A stretch of 50,459 nucleotides of DNA from UBA2040 sp041751955 (GTDB taxonomy: Bacteria > Bacteroidota > Bacteroidia > Flavobacteriales_D > Crocinitomicaceae): contig JBGSIB010000068.1 in NCBI GenBank assembly GCA_041751955.1, positions 1-50,459 of the forward strand, in the 5' to 3' direction. Made by a program: the position numbers and the translations under genes. A model generated the notes under the pieces. The model was not told the origin of the DNA and did not search any database. It was given only the letters and a program-made list of their open reading frames with translations. Each line of letters starts with the position of its first letter. The first letter of the stretch is position 1. Of the stretch, positions 42,765 to 50,459 are shown piece after piece.

Positions 42765-43937
42765 ATGAAAGAAGATTACATGCATTTTCTGTGGCGGATG
42801 CGATTTTTACCCACTAGAAATCTGACCCTTGCAAAAGGAGAAGAATTAGAGATTATTAAGTTCGGCGAATACAATAAAAATGAAAGCGGGCCGGATTTTT
42901 TCCACGCAAAACTAATCATAGATGGAATGATGTGGTTTGGCCACGTAGAGTTTCACCTCAAGGCCTCAGATTGGTTCAAGCATCGACATCAAAATGATCC
43001 AGCGTATAATCATGTAATTCTCCACGTGGTGTGGGAAAATGATATGGAAGTTATTTGTCAAGACAAATTGTTGCCAACACTTATTTTATCCGAATATGTT
43101 AAAAATGATTTTAGCGCTAGCCATTTGAGCACGAGACAGGGAGATGGACTTTTACCCTGTTCCTACGAATTGGATAGCATCGAAGAAATTTACATCGAAA
43201 AAGAGAAAGAATCGGCTCTTACTCATCGTCTATTCAGAAAAACAAAAGATTTTCATCAAAATCCAAATGACGGTTTTTCCCAGGTGCTTTATGAATTGAT
43301 TGCCGTGGCTTTTGGAGCAAAAGTTAATCGAGACCCATTTTGGCAATTGACCAAAGAAATTCCCATTAAACGTTTATTGAAATTGGGCAAAAACAAAAGA
43401 GTAGCAACATTGATGACAGCTTCTGGTGTTTACCCCGATTTGAATGAACAAAGAAGTACAATTTCCAAAATGGAAGCTTTCCAATGGAAGAAAAAAGGAT
43501 TACACCCCAAAGGTTCACCAGAAATACGAGTGGAGCAATTCGCTCATTTTATTCAACATTTTGATTTCGATTATGGTTTTATGAGCTTTAACGCCAACGA
43601 AATGATAAATTATTTTCGGACCAGTTTCACCCTAGCAGAGAGAAATGAAGTTAAGTTCACCAAATCATTCCAAGACTTAGTCATCATCAATGCTTTCGTA
43701 CCATTTTTATTTTGGGTCGGGGAAAAACGTGGAGAAGAAAAATGGCAGACCAAAGGCATCCAACTCCTAGAATTGATTCCGGCTGAAACAAATCACTTGA
43801 CGAAATTTCTGAAAAATGCAGGTTTTAAAATTTCCTCCGCCTATGACTCTCAGTCACTTTTGGAGCTGTATTCTCTTCGCTGTTCTCGCAAAAAATGCCT
43901 AACTTGCGGCATTGGAAATAAAATCCTCGGACGATGA
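42765..43937 (+). CDS. DUF2851 family protein
   Basis: 390 residues from ATG 42765, which follows A-rich DNA just before. The upstream frame to 42702 overlaps the terminator and is rejected. The protein begins MKEDYMHFLWRMRFLP and has the DUF2851 phrases NESGPDFFHAKLIIDGMMWFGHVEFH, LHVVWENDMEV and the C-terminal CSRKKCLTCGIG (two Cys-x-x-Cys-type cysteines, perhaps metal binding). The family is widespread in Bacteroidota and its function is not established. Its last four bases overlap the PspC-like gene start (ATGA), starting a chain of coupled genes. Confidence 0.87.
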   Translation: MKEDYMHFLWRMRFLPTRNLTLAKGEELEIIKFGEYNKNESGPDFFHAKLIIDGMMWFGHVEFHLKASDWFKHRHQNDPAYNHVILHVVWENDMEVICQDKLLPTLILSEYVKNDFSASHLSTRQGDGLLPCSYELDSIEEIYIEKEKESALTHRLFRKTKDFHQNPNDGFSQVLYELIAVAFGAKVNRDPFWQLTKEIPIKRLLKLGKNKRVATLMTASGVYPDLNEQRSTISKMEAFQWKKKGLHPKGSPEIRVEQFAHFIQHFDFDYGFMSFNANEMINYFRTSFTLAERNEVKFTKSFQDLVIINAFVPFLFWVGEKRGEEKWQTKGIQLLELIPAETNHLTKFLKNAGFKISSAYDSQSLLELYSLRCSRKKCLTCGIGNKILGR

Positions 43938-44170
43938 GTTGGCTACAAAAAATTTCTCTTTTTTTTGAATTACGTTCCTTCGGTGTTTGCCAATGGTGGG
44001 CGCAAAAATTGGGTATCGAACAATACAAAGTTCGCCGTTCGTTTATTTATGCTACCGTGGTTGGATTGGGCTCACCTTTGGTTTTGTATTTCATCATGGC
44101 TTGGATTATTGAGCATAAACATTACTTCAAGTTCCAGCCCAAACGAAAATCAACCATCTGGGAGCTATGA
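43934..44170 (+). CDS. Small PspC-like membrane protein
   Basis: 78 residues with a single hydrophobic segment (about 36-58, YATVVGLGSPLVLYFIMAW) and the preceding phrase GVCQWWAQKLGIEQYKVR, which resembles a degenerate PspC domain. PspC proteins take part in membrane-stress responses and phage-shock signalling. The gene overlaps the DUF2851 stop and the next gene's start by four bases each, so the three are translated together. The PspC assignment is by resemblance only; a role together with the downstream K+ channel is inferred. Confidence 0.7.
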   Translation: MSWLQKISLFFELRSFGVCQWWAQKLGIEQYKVRRSFIYATVVGLGSPLVLYFIMAWIIEHKHYFKFQPKRKSTIWEL

Positions 44171-45192
44171 CTTGGGTAAGCTTCAAGCTCTTTAAGCGAC
44201 TTTCCTATTTTTTAATTTTGCTGGCCATTGTTCTTGTGGGTGGAACTTTGGGCTTCATGTCCATTGAAGACTATTCTCTAGTCGACGCATTTTACATGAC
44301 CATCATTACGGTATCTACAGTTGGGTTTGGTGAAGTAAAAGAACTATCGGACTACGGAAAACTTTTCACTTCAGGATTAATCATAACAAGTTTTGGTATT
44401 TTCGCCTATGCCATAACTTCAATTACCACTTATCTTGTGGGAGGCGAATACAAACAATTCGTAAAAAAACATAAACTCATGAAGGATTTGTCCAATTTGA
44501 AAAACCACGTTATAATTTGTGGTTTTGGTAGGGTAGGAAGGCAAGTTGCCTCTGATTTAGCAAGTACTCAAACACCTTTTGTGGTTATTGAAAAAAATCA
44601 CGATGTTATCGCCGAATTTGAAGACTTACCTGGTTATCTTTTTTACAAAGGAAATGCCATGTTGGATGAAAATCTTGAGCATGCTAATTTAGCTGAAGCA
44701 AGAGCTGTAATATGCGCTTTGCCAAAAGATACCGATAATCTGTATATCGTTTTGTCAGCAAGAGAACGCTCTAGAAAAGTGACGATTATCTCTAGAGCTA
44801 TTTTAGAGAATTCAATTTCTAAATTGAAATTTGCAGGTGCAAATAATGTTATCCTTCCTGACACAATAGGAGGCTCTCACATGGCTTCTTTGGTTACAAA
44901 TCCTGACGTAATGGAATTCTTGGATATGGTTCGCGTGCAAGGACGATTAGGATCAAATGTCAATTCTGTTGCTTTTGAGGAATTACCGGTTGAATTACAA
45001 AACAAAACAATTGGTCATTTAAATGAACAAAAATTAACAGGGGTAAGTATCATAGGCTATAAAAAACCAGACGGCGACTATGTTGTCAATCCCGCTGAGG
45101 ATATTTTAATGGTTCCAGGATCAGGTCTATTCGTATTGGGTTCGGAGGCACAATTGGCAAAACTCAAATCATTATTTGGATTAACGCATTGA
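44167..45192 (+). CDS. Potassium channel with TrkA (RCK) domain
   Basis: 341 residues. There are two transmembrane helices (about 12-30 and 71-91) with a pore loop between them. The selectivity filter is TVGFG (51-55), a variant of the usual TVGYG. The cytoplasmic RCK part starts at KNHVIICGFGRVGRQ (Rossmann motif, about 115-130) and continues through a TrkA-C domain to the end. Such channels conduct K+ and are gated by a ligand bound to the RCK ring. It begins inside the PspC-like gene (ATGA overlap) and precedes the SDR gene by one base. Confidence 0.87.
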   Translation: MTWVSFKLFKRLSYFLILLAIVLVGGTLGFMSIEDYSLVDAFYMTIITVSTVGFGEVKELSDYGKLFTSGLIITSFGIFAYAITSITTYLVGGEYKQFVKKHKLMKDLSNLKNHVIICGFGRVGRQVASDLASTQTPFVVIEKNHDVIAEFEDLPGYLFYKGNAMLDENLEHANLAEARAVICALPKDTDNLYIVLSARERSRKVTIISRAILENSISKLKFAGANNVILPDTIGGSHMASLVTNPDVMEFLDMVRVQGRLGSNVNSVAFEELPVELQNKTIGHLNEQKLTGVSIIGYKKPDGDYVVNPAEDILMVPGSGLFVLGSEAQLAKLKSLFGLTH

Positions 45193-45193
45193 T

Positions 45194-46099
45194 ATGAAGA
45201 TACTTATTACTGGTTCTAACGGGCTTTTAGGTCAAAAATTGGTTAAACTGTGCTTAGAAAAATCTCTTGATTTTGTCGCTACCTCTTCAGGTGAAAATAG
45301 AAATCCGGATTGTCCAGCTGAAAACTATCATTCAATGGATATTACCTCCAGAGAACAAATACAAATGGTTTTTTCCGCGACAAATCCGATGGCAATAATC
45401 CACACGGCAGCGATTACAAATGTGGACGAATGTGAAACCAATCCTCAAGCTTGTCATCAAATAAACGTGATGGGAACCGCTTTTTTATTCGCAGCAGCAC
45501 AAAAGATAGATGCACATTTCCAGCTACTTTCAACTGATTTTGTATTCGATGGAGAAAAAGGAAATTATCGTGAAGAAGATATGGTTTCTCCTTTAAGCGT
45601 TTATGCAAAATCAAAAGTGGATGCCGAACGTCTTTTGCTCCTTTCAAAATATACAAATTGGTCGATCGCTCGAACCATTATCGTTTATGGAACGGGTCAC
45701 AATTTGACGAGGTCGAACATCGTCTTATGGGCAAAGGAAGCTTTAGCAAAAGGAGATCCTTTGAAAATTGTAGATGATCAATTTCGTGCTCCAACTTGGG
45801 CCGACGATTTAGCCAAAGGTTGTTTGGCCATCGTTGAGAAAAATCATTTTGGAATTTTTCATCTCTGTGGACCAGAGACATATTCTATTTTAAACTTGGT
45901 TAAGAAAATCGCCAGATATTATAATTATTCAGTCGACAATATTATACCAGTTTCTTCTAGCACTTTGAATCAAGCAGCGAAACGACCGCCAAAAACAGGT
46001 TTTGATTTGACTAAGGCAAAAACTTTGCTGGCATACAATCCAATTTCTATAGAAGAAAGTTTAGAATTGCTAGATAGAGAGTTAATTGAGAAAGAATAA
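45194..46099 (+). CDS. SDR NAD-binding reductase, dTDP-4-dehydrorhamnose reductase-like
   Basis: 301 residues with the extended-SDR N-terminal motif GSNGLLGQK (7-15), the STDFVFDG strand (active-site region) and catalytic YAKSK. The phrases TNVDECETNPQACHQINV and GIFHLCGPETYS are RmlD-like, so a nucleotide-sugar ketoreductase is likely (dTDP-4-keto-rhamnose reductase or a close relative). Its functional link to rfbB (29325) is inferred, because they lie 15 kb apart. The gene is coupled to the K+ channel with a one-base gap, which is unusual for a sugar enzyme. Confidence 0.8.
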   Translation: MKILITGSNGLLGQKLVKLCLEKSLDFVATSSGENRNPDCPAENYHSMDITSREQIQMVFSATNPMAIIHTAAITNVDECETNPQACHQINVMGTAFLFAAAQKIDAHFQLLSTDFVFDGEKGNYREEDMVSPLSVYAKSKVDAERLLLLSKYTNWSIARTIIVYGTGHNLTRSNIVLWAKEALAKGDPLKIVDDQFRAPTWADDLAKGCLAIVEKNHFGIFHLCGPETYSILNLVKKIARYYNYSVDNIIPVSSSTLNQAAKRPPKTGFDLTKAKTLLAYNPISIEESLELLDRELIEKE

Positions 46100-46170
46100 G
46101 TCAAAGATTTCACCTAGAATATAAGTTGCGTTAAATTTTCCTTATATTCGGGAATTCAAACAAAACAACT

Positions 46171-48090
46171 ATGGCAAAAGCAGCATCTTCAGGATGGGGA
46201 TCACGTGTTGGACTGATACTTGCGATGGCAGGAAATGCTGTTGGTCTTGGCAATTTTTTAAGGTTTCCTGTACAAGCTGTCGAAAATGGAGGTGGAGCAT
46301 TCATCATTCCTTATTTGGTGTGCTTTTTACTAATGGGTATTCCTCTTTTGTGGGTGGAATGGGCATCAGGTAGATTTGGTGGAATAAGAGGTAATCACTC
46401 TACTCCATTCATTTTTGATTCCATGAACAAAAAAAGAGTATGGAAGTATATTGGCGTTTTTGGGATTTTCACCAATATTGCCGTCGCATCATATTATTGC
46501 TACATTGAATCTTGGACCATGTCCTATGTTTACTATACTGTTATTGGGACTTTCGATGGAATGTCGCAACAACAAGTGAGTGATTTCTTTAGCTCTTATA
46601 CAGAAATTGGATCCTCGCATTCAGGTATACCTTACGAAGCAGTCGTTTTTTACATTGTCTGTTTGGCTTTGAATACTTGGATTCTTTCCAAAGGACTTGG
46701 TGGAGTAGAAAAAGTGGCGAAAATCGGAGTCCCTTTGTTACTAATTTTCGGTCTATTTTTAGCAGTCAAAGGTTTAACTTTAGGTACTTCCGGAGCGTCG
46801 GATTTGGTTCCTGATGCCAATGCATTAGATGGAATAAACTTTCTTTGGACGCCACAGTTTCGCTCGCTACTTGATCTCAAGGTTTGGTTAGCAGCTGCTG
46901 GTCAAATTTTCTTCACACTTTCTTTGGGAATGGGAACAATTCATTGCTACGCTTCCTATTTGAAAGAAAAGGATGATGTCGCGTTAAATTCTTTAAGTGC
47001 AGGCTTTACAAACGAATTTGTTGAAGTTGTACTAGGTTCTTTAATCGTAGTTCCAATTGCCGCTGGATACCTTGGTTTAGACTGGGTAATTAACAATGCA
47101 GGATTTGGAATGGCCTTTCAAACTATGCCTTTCCTTTTTGAGAAATGGGGTGAAGTTATTGGAACGCTTTCTGGTGTATTTTGGTTTGGCTTATTGTTTT
47201 TTGCAGGGATTACCTCTTCGCTTGCCATGGGAACACCATGGATGGGCTTTATGCAAGATGAATTTGGCTGGAATAAGAAAAAAGGAGCATGGACTTTTGG
47301 ATTGATTGTTATGATTTTAGGTTTGCCTACGGTCTTCTTTTTCAATGAAGGTGTATTTGACGAATATGATTATTGGGCAGGTACAGTTTCTTTAGTCGTT
47401 TTTGCTTTAGCCGAAATAGTTTTATTCGCATGGGTATTTGGAATAACAAGAGGATGGGATCAAATTAACGCGGGCTCAGATATTCGATTACCAAGAATTT
47501 ATAAACCCATTATAAAATACGTTACCCCAACAATTCTAATAATTGTGTTCCTCGGTGCTTTGATTACGCCAAAAGATAACGATTGGAAAAAAGCAATGAC
47601 GGAAAAATGGGAACTTGATAAAGGAAGTATACTCGCTAAAATAACCAATAGTGATATTGTTGTGAATAAATCATTCTTCTCCGACCATAAAGAATATGAC
47701 CAAGGGAGTGGAATTGTAGACACGGTGTACAATGACTTAAGCAATCCCGAAAAACCGGTTCGTATTCTCAAAGTAAAAGATACCGTTCGCTTTTATCGCA
47801 ATGAGAAAGGCCTGGTAAAGGAGGCAGTGAAAGAAAAAATATTGAGTAATCTGGGTAAAGATTATGTATTCTTCGATTCTATAGCTGTTTGTCGAGAATA
47901 TAAATTTAAATGGGACAACAAAATTGTCGTGAAAAAAGGTGATGCTTTAAAATTGGGGTCCACAATCGCTACTGGTAATTTTAAGAATAAAAGCATGTAC
48001 ATTACAATTGGGCGTGTTCTGTTATTGAGTCTTTTCTTATTCATCTGTTTCCTTGTTTATCGAGCGGGACGTAAAAAAATAAATTCATGA
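46171..48090 (+). CDS. Sodium-dependent NSS-family transporter with extra extracytoplasmic domain
   Basis: 639 residues. It has the NSS (SNF) signatures GSRVGLILAMAGNAVGLGNFLRFP (helix 1, with the sodium and substrate region), NGGGAFIIPY, and GLGTIHCYASYL-like helix-6 phrases, giving about 12 helices. Unlike typical family members, about 143 residues (470-612) separate the last two helices. This insert is polar and strand-rich and must face the same side as a loop. NSS transporters move amino acids or other amines with sodium. The final four bases overlap the MetS-type small subunit gene, which supports a MetP/MetS-type amino-acid (methionine/alanine) transporter. Confidence 0.88.
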   Translation: MAKAASSGWGSRVGLILAMAGNAVGLGNFLRFPVQAVENGGGAFIIPYLVCFLLMGIPLLWVEWASGRFGGIRGNHSTPFIFDSMNKKRVWKYIGVFGIFTNIAVASYYCYIESWTMSYVYYTVIGTFDGMSQQQVSDFFSSYTEIGSSHSGIPYEAVVFYIVCLALNTWILSKGLGGVEKVAKIGVPLLLIFGLFLAVKGLTLGTSGASDLVPDANALDGINFLWTPQFRSLLDLKVWLAAAGQIFFTLSLGMGTIHCYASYLKEKDDVALNSLSAGFTNEFVEVVLGSLIVVPIAAGYLGLDWVINNAGFGMAFQTMPFLFEKWGEVIGTLSGVFWFGLLFFAGITSSLAMGTPWMGFMQDEFGWNKKKGAWTFGLIVMILGLPTVFFFNEGVFDEYDYWAGTVSLVVFALAEIVLFAWVFGITRGWDQINAGSDIRLPRIYKPIIKYVTPTILIIVFLGALITPKDNDWKKAMTEKWELDKGSILAKITNSDIVVNKSFFSDHKEYDQGSGIVDTVYNDLSNPEKPVRILKVKDTVRFYRNEKGLVKEAVKEKILSNLGKDYVFFDSIAVCREYKFKWDNKIVVKKGDALKLGSTIATGNFKNKSMYITIGRVLLLSLFLFICFLVYRAGRKKINS

Positions 48091-48227
48091 ATACCTCCGC
48101 ACTAATTATGATGGTGACGACCCAAGCTTTAGTCACCTTTTTAATGGCCTATTTCTTTTATAGAGTTTTAAAGGCTCCCAAGCACGCCGAGCCAGATTCA
48201 TATTATGAAAATGATGATGACGAATAA
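48087..48227 (+). CDS. MetS-family NSS transporter small subunit
   Basis: 46 residues, starting four bases before the NSS stop (ATGA). One transmembrane helix (about 5-26: ALIMMVTTQALVTFLMAYFF) is followed by an acidic tail ending NDDDE. It matches the small partner of the MetP/MetS-type NSS transporters in length and topology. It is needed for activity of the large subunit in the systems studied. The call relies on its position and shape, since the sequence is too short for more. Confidence 0.75.
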   Translation: MNTSALIMMVTTQALVTFLMAYFFYRVLKAPKHAEPDSYYENDDDE

Positions 48228-48232
48228 ATTCC

Positions 48233-49135
48233 ATGAAAGAGGATTTTGATGATATTGATTTTGTTTCAAAAAGAACCAAAAGAGGAATTCTTCTTTTGGT
48301 TCTTTTGTGTTTGCTCATTATTTATACGCCAAGGGTTCTCTCCTTTTTCAAAAACCATGATGAAATTGAATTGACGAAAGAGGAAATGGCGAAAGTGGAA
48401 GAACTTCAAGCCAATTTTCAAACCAAAGAAAAACAACGACAAAAGAATTCCTACAAGAAAAGGGAATATAGACGACCTCCAGCAAAATTTGACCCAAATC
48501 AGTATGCTAAAGAAGAATGGATGTATGTCGGTCTATCCGAAAAACAAGCTGACGTTATGCTCAAGATTAGCGCAAAAGGAATTTGGAGCAATGAATTTTT
48601 ATCTAAAATTGTGGTCATTCCCGATGAAGTTTACGTGCTAATAAAAGATTCTGTTTATTTCCCTTCAAAAGAATATCCGAAAAAAGAGTATGATAAAAAA
48701 GAGGGGGAAAACATAAAAAATATTCCTCCTCGCAGCCGACCGAATGTAAACGTAAATACAGCAACGGAGGAGGAAATGATTTCGGTACCTGGAATTGGGC
48801 CGTATTTCGCAAAAAGAATTTTAGCATATAGAGATTTGTTAGGCGGCTATGCCTATAAAGAACAAATGCTAGAGGTATACAACTTAGATTATGAAAAATT
48901 CGAGAAGTTTGATTCGTTTATTATAGTCGATGCGTCAGAAGTTAGGAAATTCAATATCAATAGAGCTACCCGCGACGAATTGAAGGCACATCCTTATTTT
49001 TCATTTTCAGTGGCCAATAGTATTGTGAAAATGAGAGAACAACGCGGAGGGTATAAAAAAATAGAAGAATTAAAAGAATCAGAATTAATTAACGCAGAAC
49101 TTTTTGAGAAACTAAAACCCTATGTATATTTGTAG
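48233..49135 (+). CDS. Membrane-anchored helix-hairpin-helix protein, ComEA-like
   Basis: 300 residues. An N-terminal transmembrane segment (about 18-38, LLLVLLCLLIIYTPRVLSFF) is followed by a charged Lys/Glu/Arg-rich linker (about 45-175). The C-terminal third holds two helix-hairpin-helix units: NVNTATEEEMISVPGIGPYFAKRIL (about 180-205) and FNINRATRDELKAHPYFSFSVANSI (about 240-265). HhH pairs of this kind bind DNA without sequence preference in ComEA-like DNA-uptake proteins. A DNA-binding or DNA-uptake role is inferred; no other competence gene is nearby. It is followed by apt after three bases. Confidence 0.83.
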   Translation: MKEDFDDIDFVSKRTKRGILLLVLLCLLIIYTPRVLSFFKNHDEIELTKEEMAKVEELQANFQTKEKQRQKNSYKKREYRRPPAKFDPNQYAKEEWMYVGLSEKQADVMLKISAKGIWSNEFLSKIVVIPDEVYVLIKDSVYFPSKEYPKKEYDKKEGENIKNIPPRSRPNVNVNTATEEEMISVPGIGPYFAKRILAYRDLLGGYAYKEQMLEVYNLDYEKFEKFDSFIIVDASEVRKFNINRATRDELKAHPYFSFSVANSIVKMREQRGGYKKIEELKESELINAELFEKLKPYVYL

Positions 49136-49138
49136 ACT

Positions 49139-49666
49139 ATGATTCAAACTAGAATTAAATCTGCAATACGCGACGTAGTAGATTTCCCGAAGGAAGGCAT
49201 TGTTTTTAAGGATATTACACCAATAATGATGGACCCGATTTTATCGACAGACATCGTTGAGTATCTTTACAATTATTATGCAGAGCAGAATATTGAGGCA
49301 GTTGCGGGTATTGAAAGTCGTGGTTTCCTCTTTGGCTATCCATTAGCTATGCGTCTTGGGGTACCTTTTATCATGATTCGCAAAAAAGGCAAATTACCTT
49401 ATGATAAAATTTCACATGCGTATGAACTAGAATACGGCAATGCTGTTATAGAGATGCATACCGATGCAGTGAAAGACGGTCAACGTGTTTTAATTCACGA
49501 TGATTTATTGGCTACTGGAGGTTCGGCTGAAGCTGCGGCGCATCTTATTGAAAAATGTGGGGGGAGTGTTGCAGGATTCAACTTTCTTGTTTCACTTGAC
49601 TTTTTAAACGGAAATGACAAATTGAAATCATTTTCGGAAAATATTGAAGCACTAATAAATTATTAA
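49139..49666 (+). CDS. apt: Adenine phosphoribosyltransferase
   Basis: 175 residues, the standard length. The type I phosphoribosyltransferase motif is VLIHDDLLATGGSAEAA (PRPP loop), and the family phrases IESRGFLFGYPLA, IMIRKKGKLPY and SHAYELEYG (adenine-specific) are present. It salvages adenine with PRPP to make AMP. It directly follows the HhH protein and precedes the acyl-CoA dehydrogenase gene, with short gaps on both sides. Confidence 0.93.
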   Translation: MIQTRIKSAIRDVVDFPKEGIVFKDITPIMMDPILSTDIVEYLYNYYAEQNIEAVAGIESRGFLFGYPLAMRLGVPFIMIRKKGKLPYDKISHAYELEYGNAVIEMHTDAVKDGQRVLIHDDLLATGGSAEAAAHLIEKCGGSVAGFNFLVSLDFLNGNDKLKSFSENIEALINY

Positions 49667-49672
49667 ACAAAC

Positions 49673-50459
49673 ATGAATTTCGACCAAAACGAAAACCAAA
49701 AAATGATCGCGCAAATGATTCGTGATTTTGCCGAAAAAGAAATTAGACCAGACTTTATGGAATGGGATGAAACACAAGAATTTCCCGTTCACGTTTTTAA
49801 AAAGTTGGGCGAGTTAGGTCTAATGGGCGTTTTTATACCCGAAGAATACGGTGGATCAGGCTTTTCATATTTCGAATACATTACTGTTGTTTCAGAAATT
49901 GCTAAAGTCTGTGGTTCTATTGGATTATCAGTTGCGGCACATAACTCACTCTGTACGGGTCATATTTATTACCATGCAAGTGAAGCGCAAAAGAAAAAAT
50001 ATTTACCCAAACTAGCCACTGCGGAATGGATTGGTGCTTGGGGGTTAACCGAAACAGGTACAGGTTCAGATGCTGGAGGAATGAATACGACGGCTGTCAA
50101 AGAAGGTGACGAATGGGTCCTCAATGGATCAAAAAATTTCATTACTCATGGAAAATCTGGAGATGTTGCTGTGATAATTGCAAGAACAGGCGAAAAAGGT
50201 GATTCTAGAGGAATGTCGGCTTTTATTGTCGAAAAAGGAACACCTGGTTTTTCCGCTGGTAAAAAAGAAAACAAATTAGGAATGCGTGCCTCAGAGACCT
50301 GCGAATTGATTTTTGACAATTGCCGTATTCCAGCCGAAAATCTAATTGGTGTTGAAGGTGAAGGTTTCATTCAATCCATGCAAGTTTTAGATGGAGGAAG
50401 AATTTCTATAGGTGCATTAGCTTTGGGAATTGCAAAAGGGGCCTACGAAGCTTCTGTCA
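49673..50459 (+). CDS. Acyl-CoA dehydrogenase, 3' end outside window
   Basis: 262 complete codons from ATG 49673 to the window edge, with no stop. The N-terminal helical domain is followed by the FAD/acyl-CoA motif GAWGLTETGTGSDAGGM (about 119-135), FITHGKSGD, and the second-domain phrases KLGMRASETCELIFDNCRIP and GGRISIGALALG. It is a flavoprotein that makes the first alpha-beta double bond in fatty acid or branched-chain amino acid catabolism. The catalytic Glu, usually near residue 370, lies beyond the window. It starts six bases after apt. Confidence 0.9.
   Translation, partial: MNFDQNENQKMIAQMIRDFAEKEIRPDFMEWDETQEFPVHVFKKLGELGLMGVFIPEEYGGSGFSYFEYITVVSEIAKVCGSIGLSVAAHNSLCTGHIYYHASEAQKKKYLPKLATAEWIGAWGLTETGTGSDAGGMNTTAVKEGDEWVLNGSKNFITHGKSGDVAVIIARTGEKGDSRGMSAFIVEKGTPGFSAGKKENKLGMRASETCELIFDNCRIPAENLIGVEGEGFIQSMQVLDGGRISIGALALGIAKGAYEASV

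Overview
The window looks like a chromosomal segment of a Bacteroidota bacterium, most likely order Flavobacteriales. A Crocinitomicaceae or Fluviicola-like host is my guess from the gene set, not shown. The evidence: low-GC DNA; several TAnnTTTG-type -7 promoter elements and few Shine-Dalgarno sites; many signal-peptide lipoproteins; a type IX secretion (T9SS) C-terminal sorting domain and a PorE-like OmpA protein; a HU-TM-SPOR protein; and Bacteroidota families such as DUF2851. Coding density is very high, and no gap between genes exceeds about 210 bases. I saw no tRNA, rRNA, CRISPR array, insertion sequence, phage gene or origin.

Layout. (1) 3-2048: the 3' part of a large protein of unknown function, then a terminator. 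(2) 2183-5893: a copper-type cassette with a Cys-rich small exported protein, a CDICGC beta-barrel protein, a lipoprotein, an MbnP-like metalloprotein and an MbnH-like diheme enzyme. (3) 5955-13614: RhlE helicase, an array of nested inverted repeats, an OmpA lipoprotein, glutathione peroxidase, then a minus-strand operon of split transketolase, a VWA protein between the two halves, and a class III aminotransferase. (4) 13614-22786: GAPDH, lipoproteins, HU-SPOR protein, metallo-hydrolase, RibD, an MFS transporter, Kdo transferase WaaA with a secreted papain-like protein and an outer-membrane protein. (5) 22954-31153: a compact nucleotide-sugar operon (WbpE, Ugd, Uxs, WbpD, WbpB, WbpA, RfbB, PHP phosphatase). 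(6) 31150-42651: envelope genes including a polytopic membrane-YceI fusion, LOG-family enzyme, PASTA protein, T9SS cargo, RluD and a PorE-like protein. (7) 42765-50459: coupled DUF2851/PspC/K+ channel/SDR genes, an NSS transporter with its MetS-type small subunit, an HhH protein, Apt and a truncated acyl-CoA dehydrogenase.

How the genes fit together. The Wbp enzymes predict UDP-GlcNAc(3NAc)A. In Porphyromonas this route feeds the sugar that links T9SS cargo to surface lipopolysaccharide, so the cluster, the sorting-domain protein and the PorE-like protein may belong to one cell-surface display process. MbnP and MbnH predict a tryptophan-to-kynurenine copper site in a surface lipoprotein. The main candidates for new biology are the extended MbnP/H cassette with clustered dyads upstream, the VWA protein inside the transketolase operon, the membrane-YceI fusion, the NSS transporter with an extra domain of about 143 residues, and the nested repeat array at 7296-7444.
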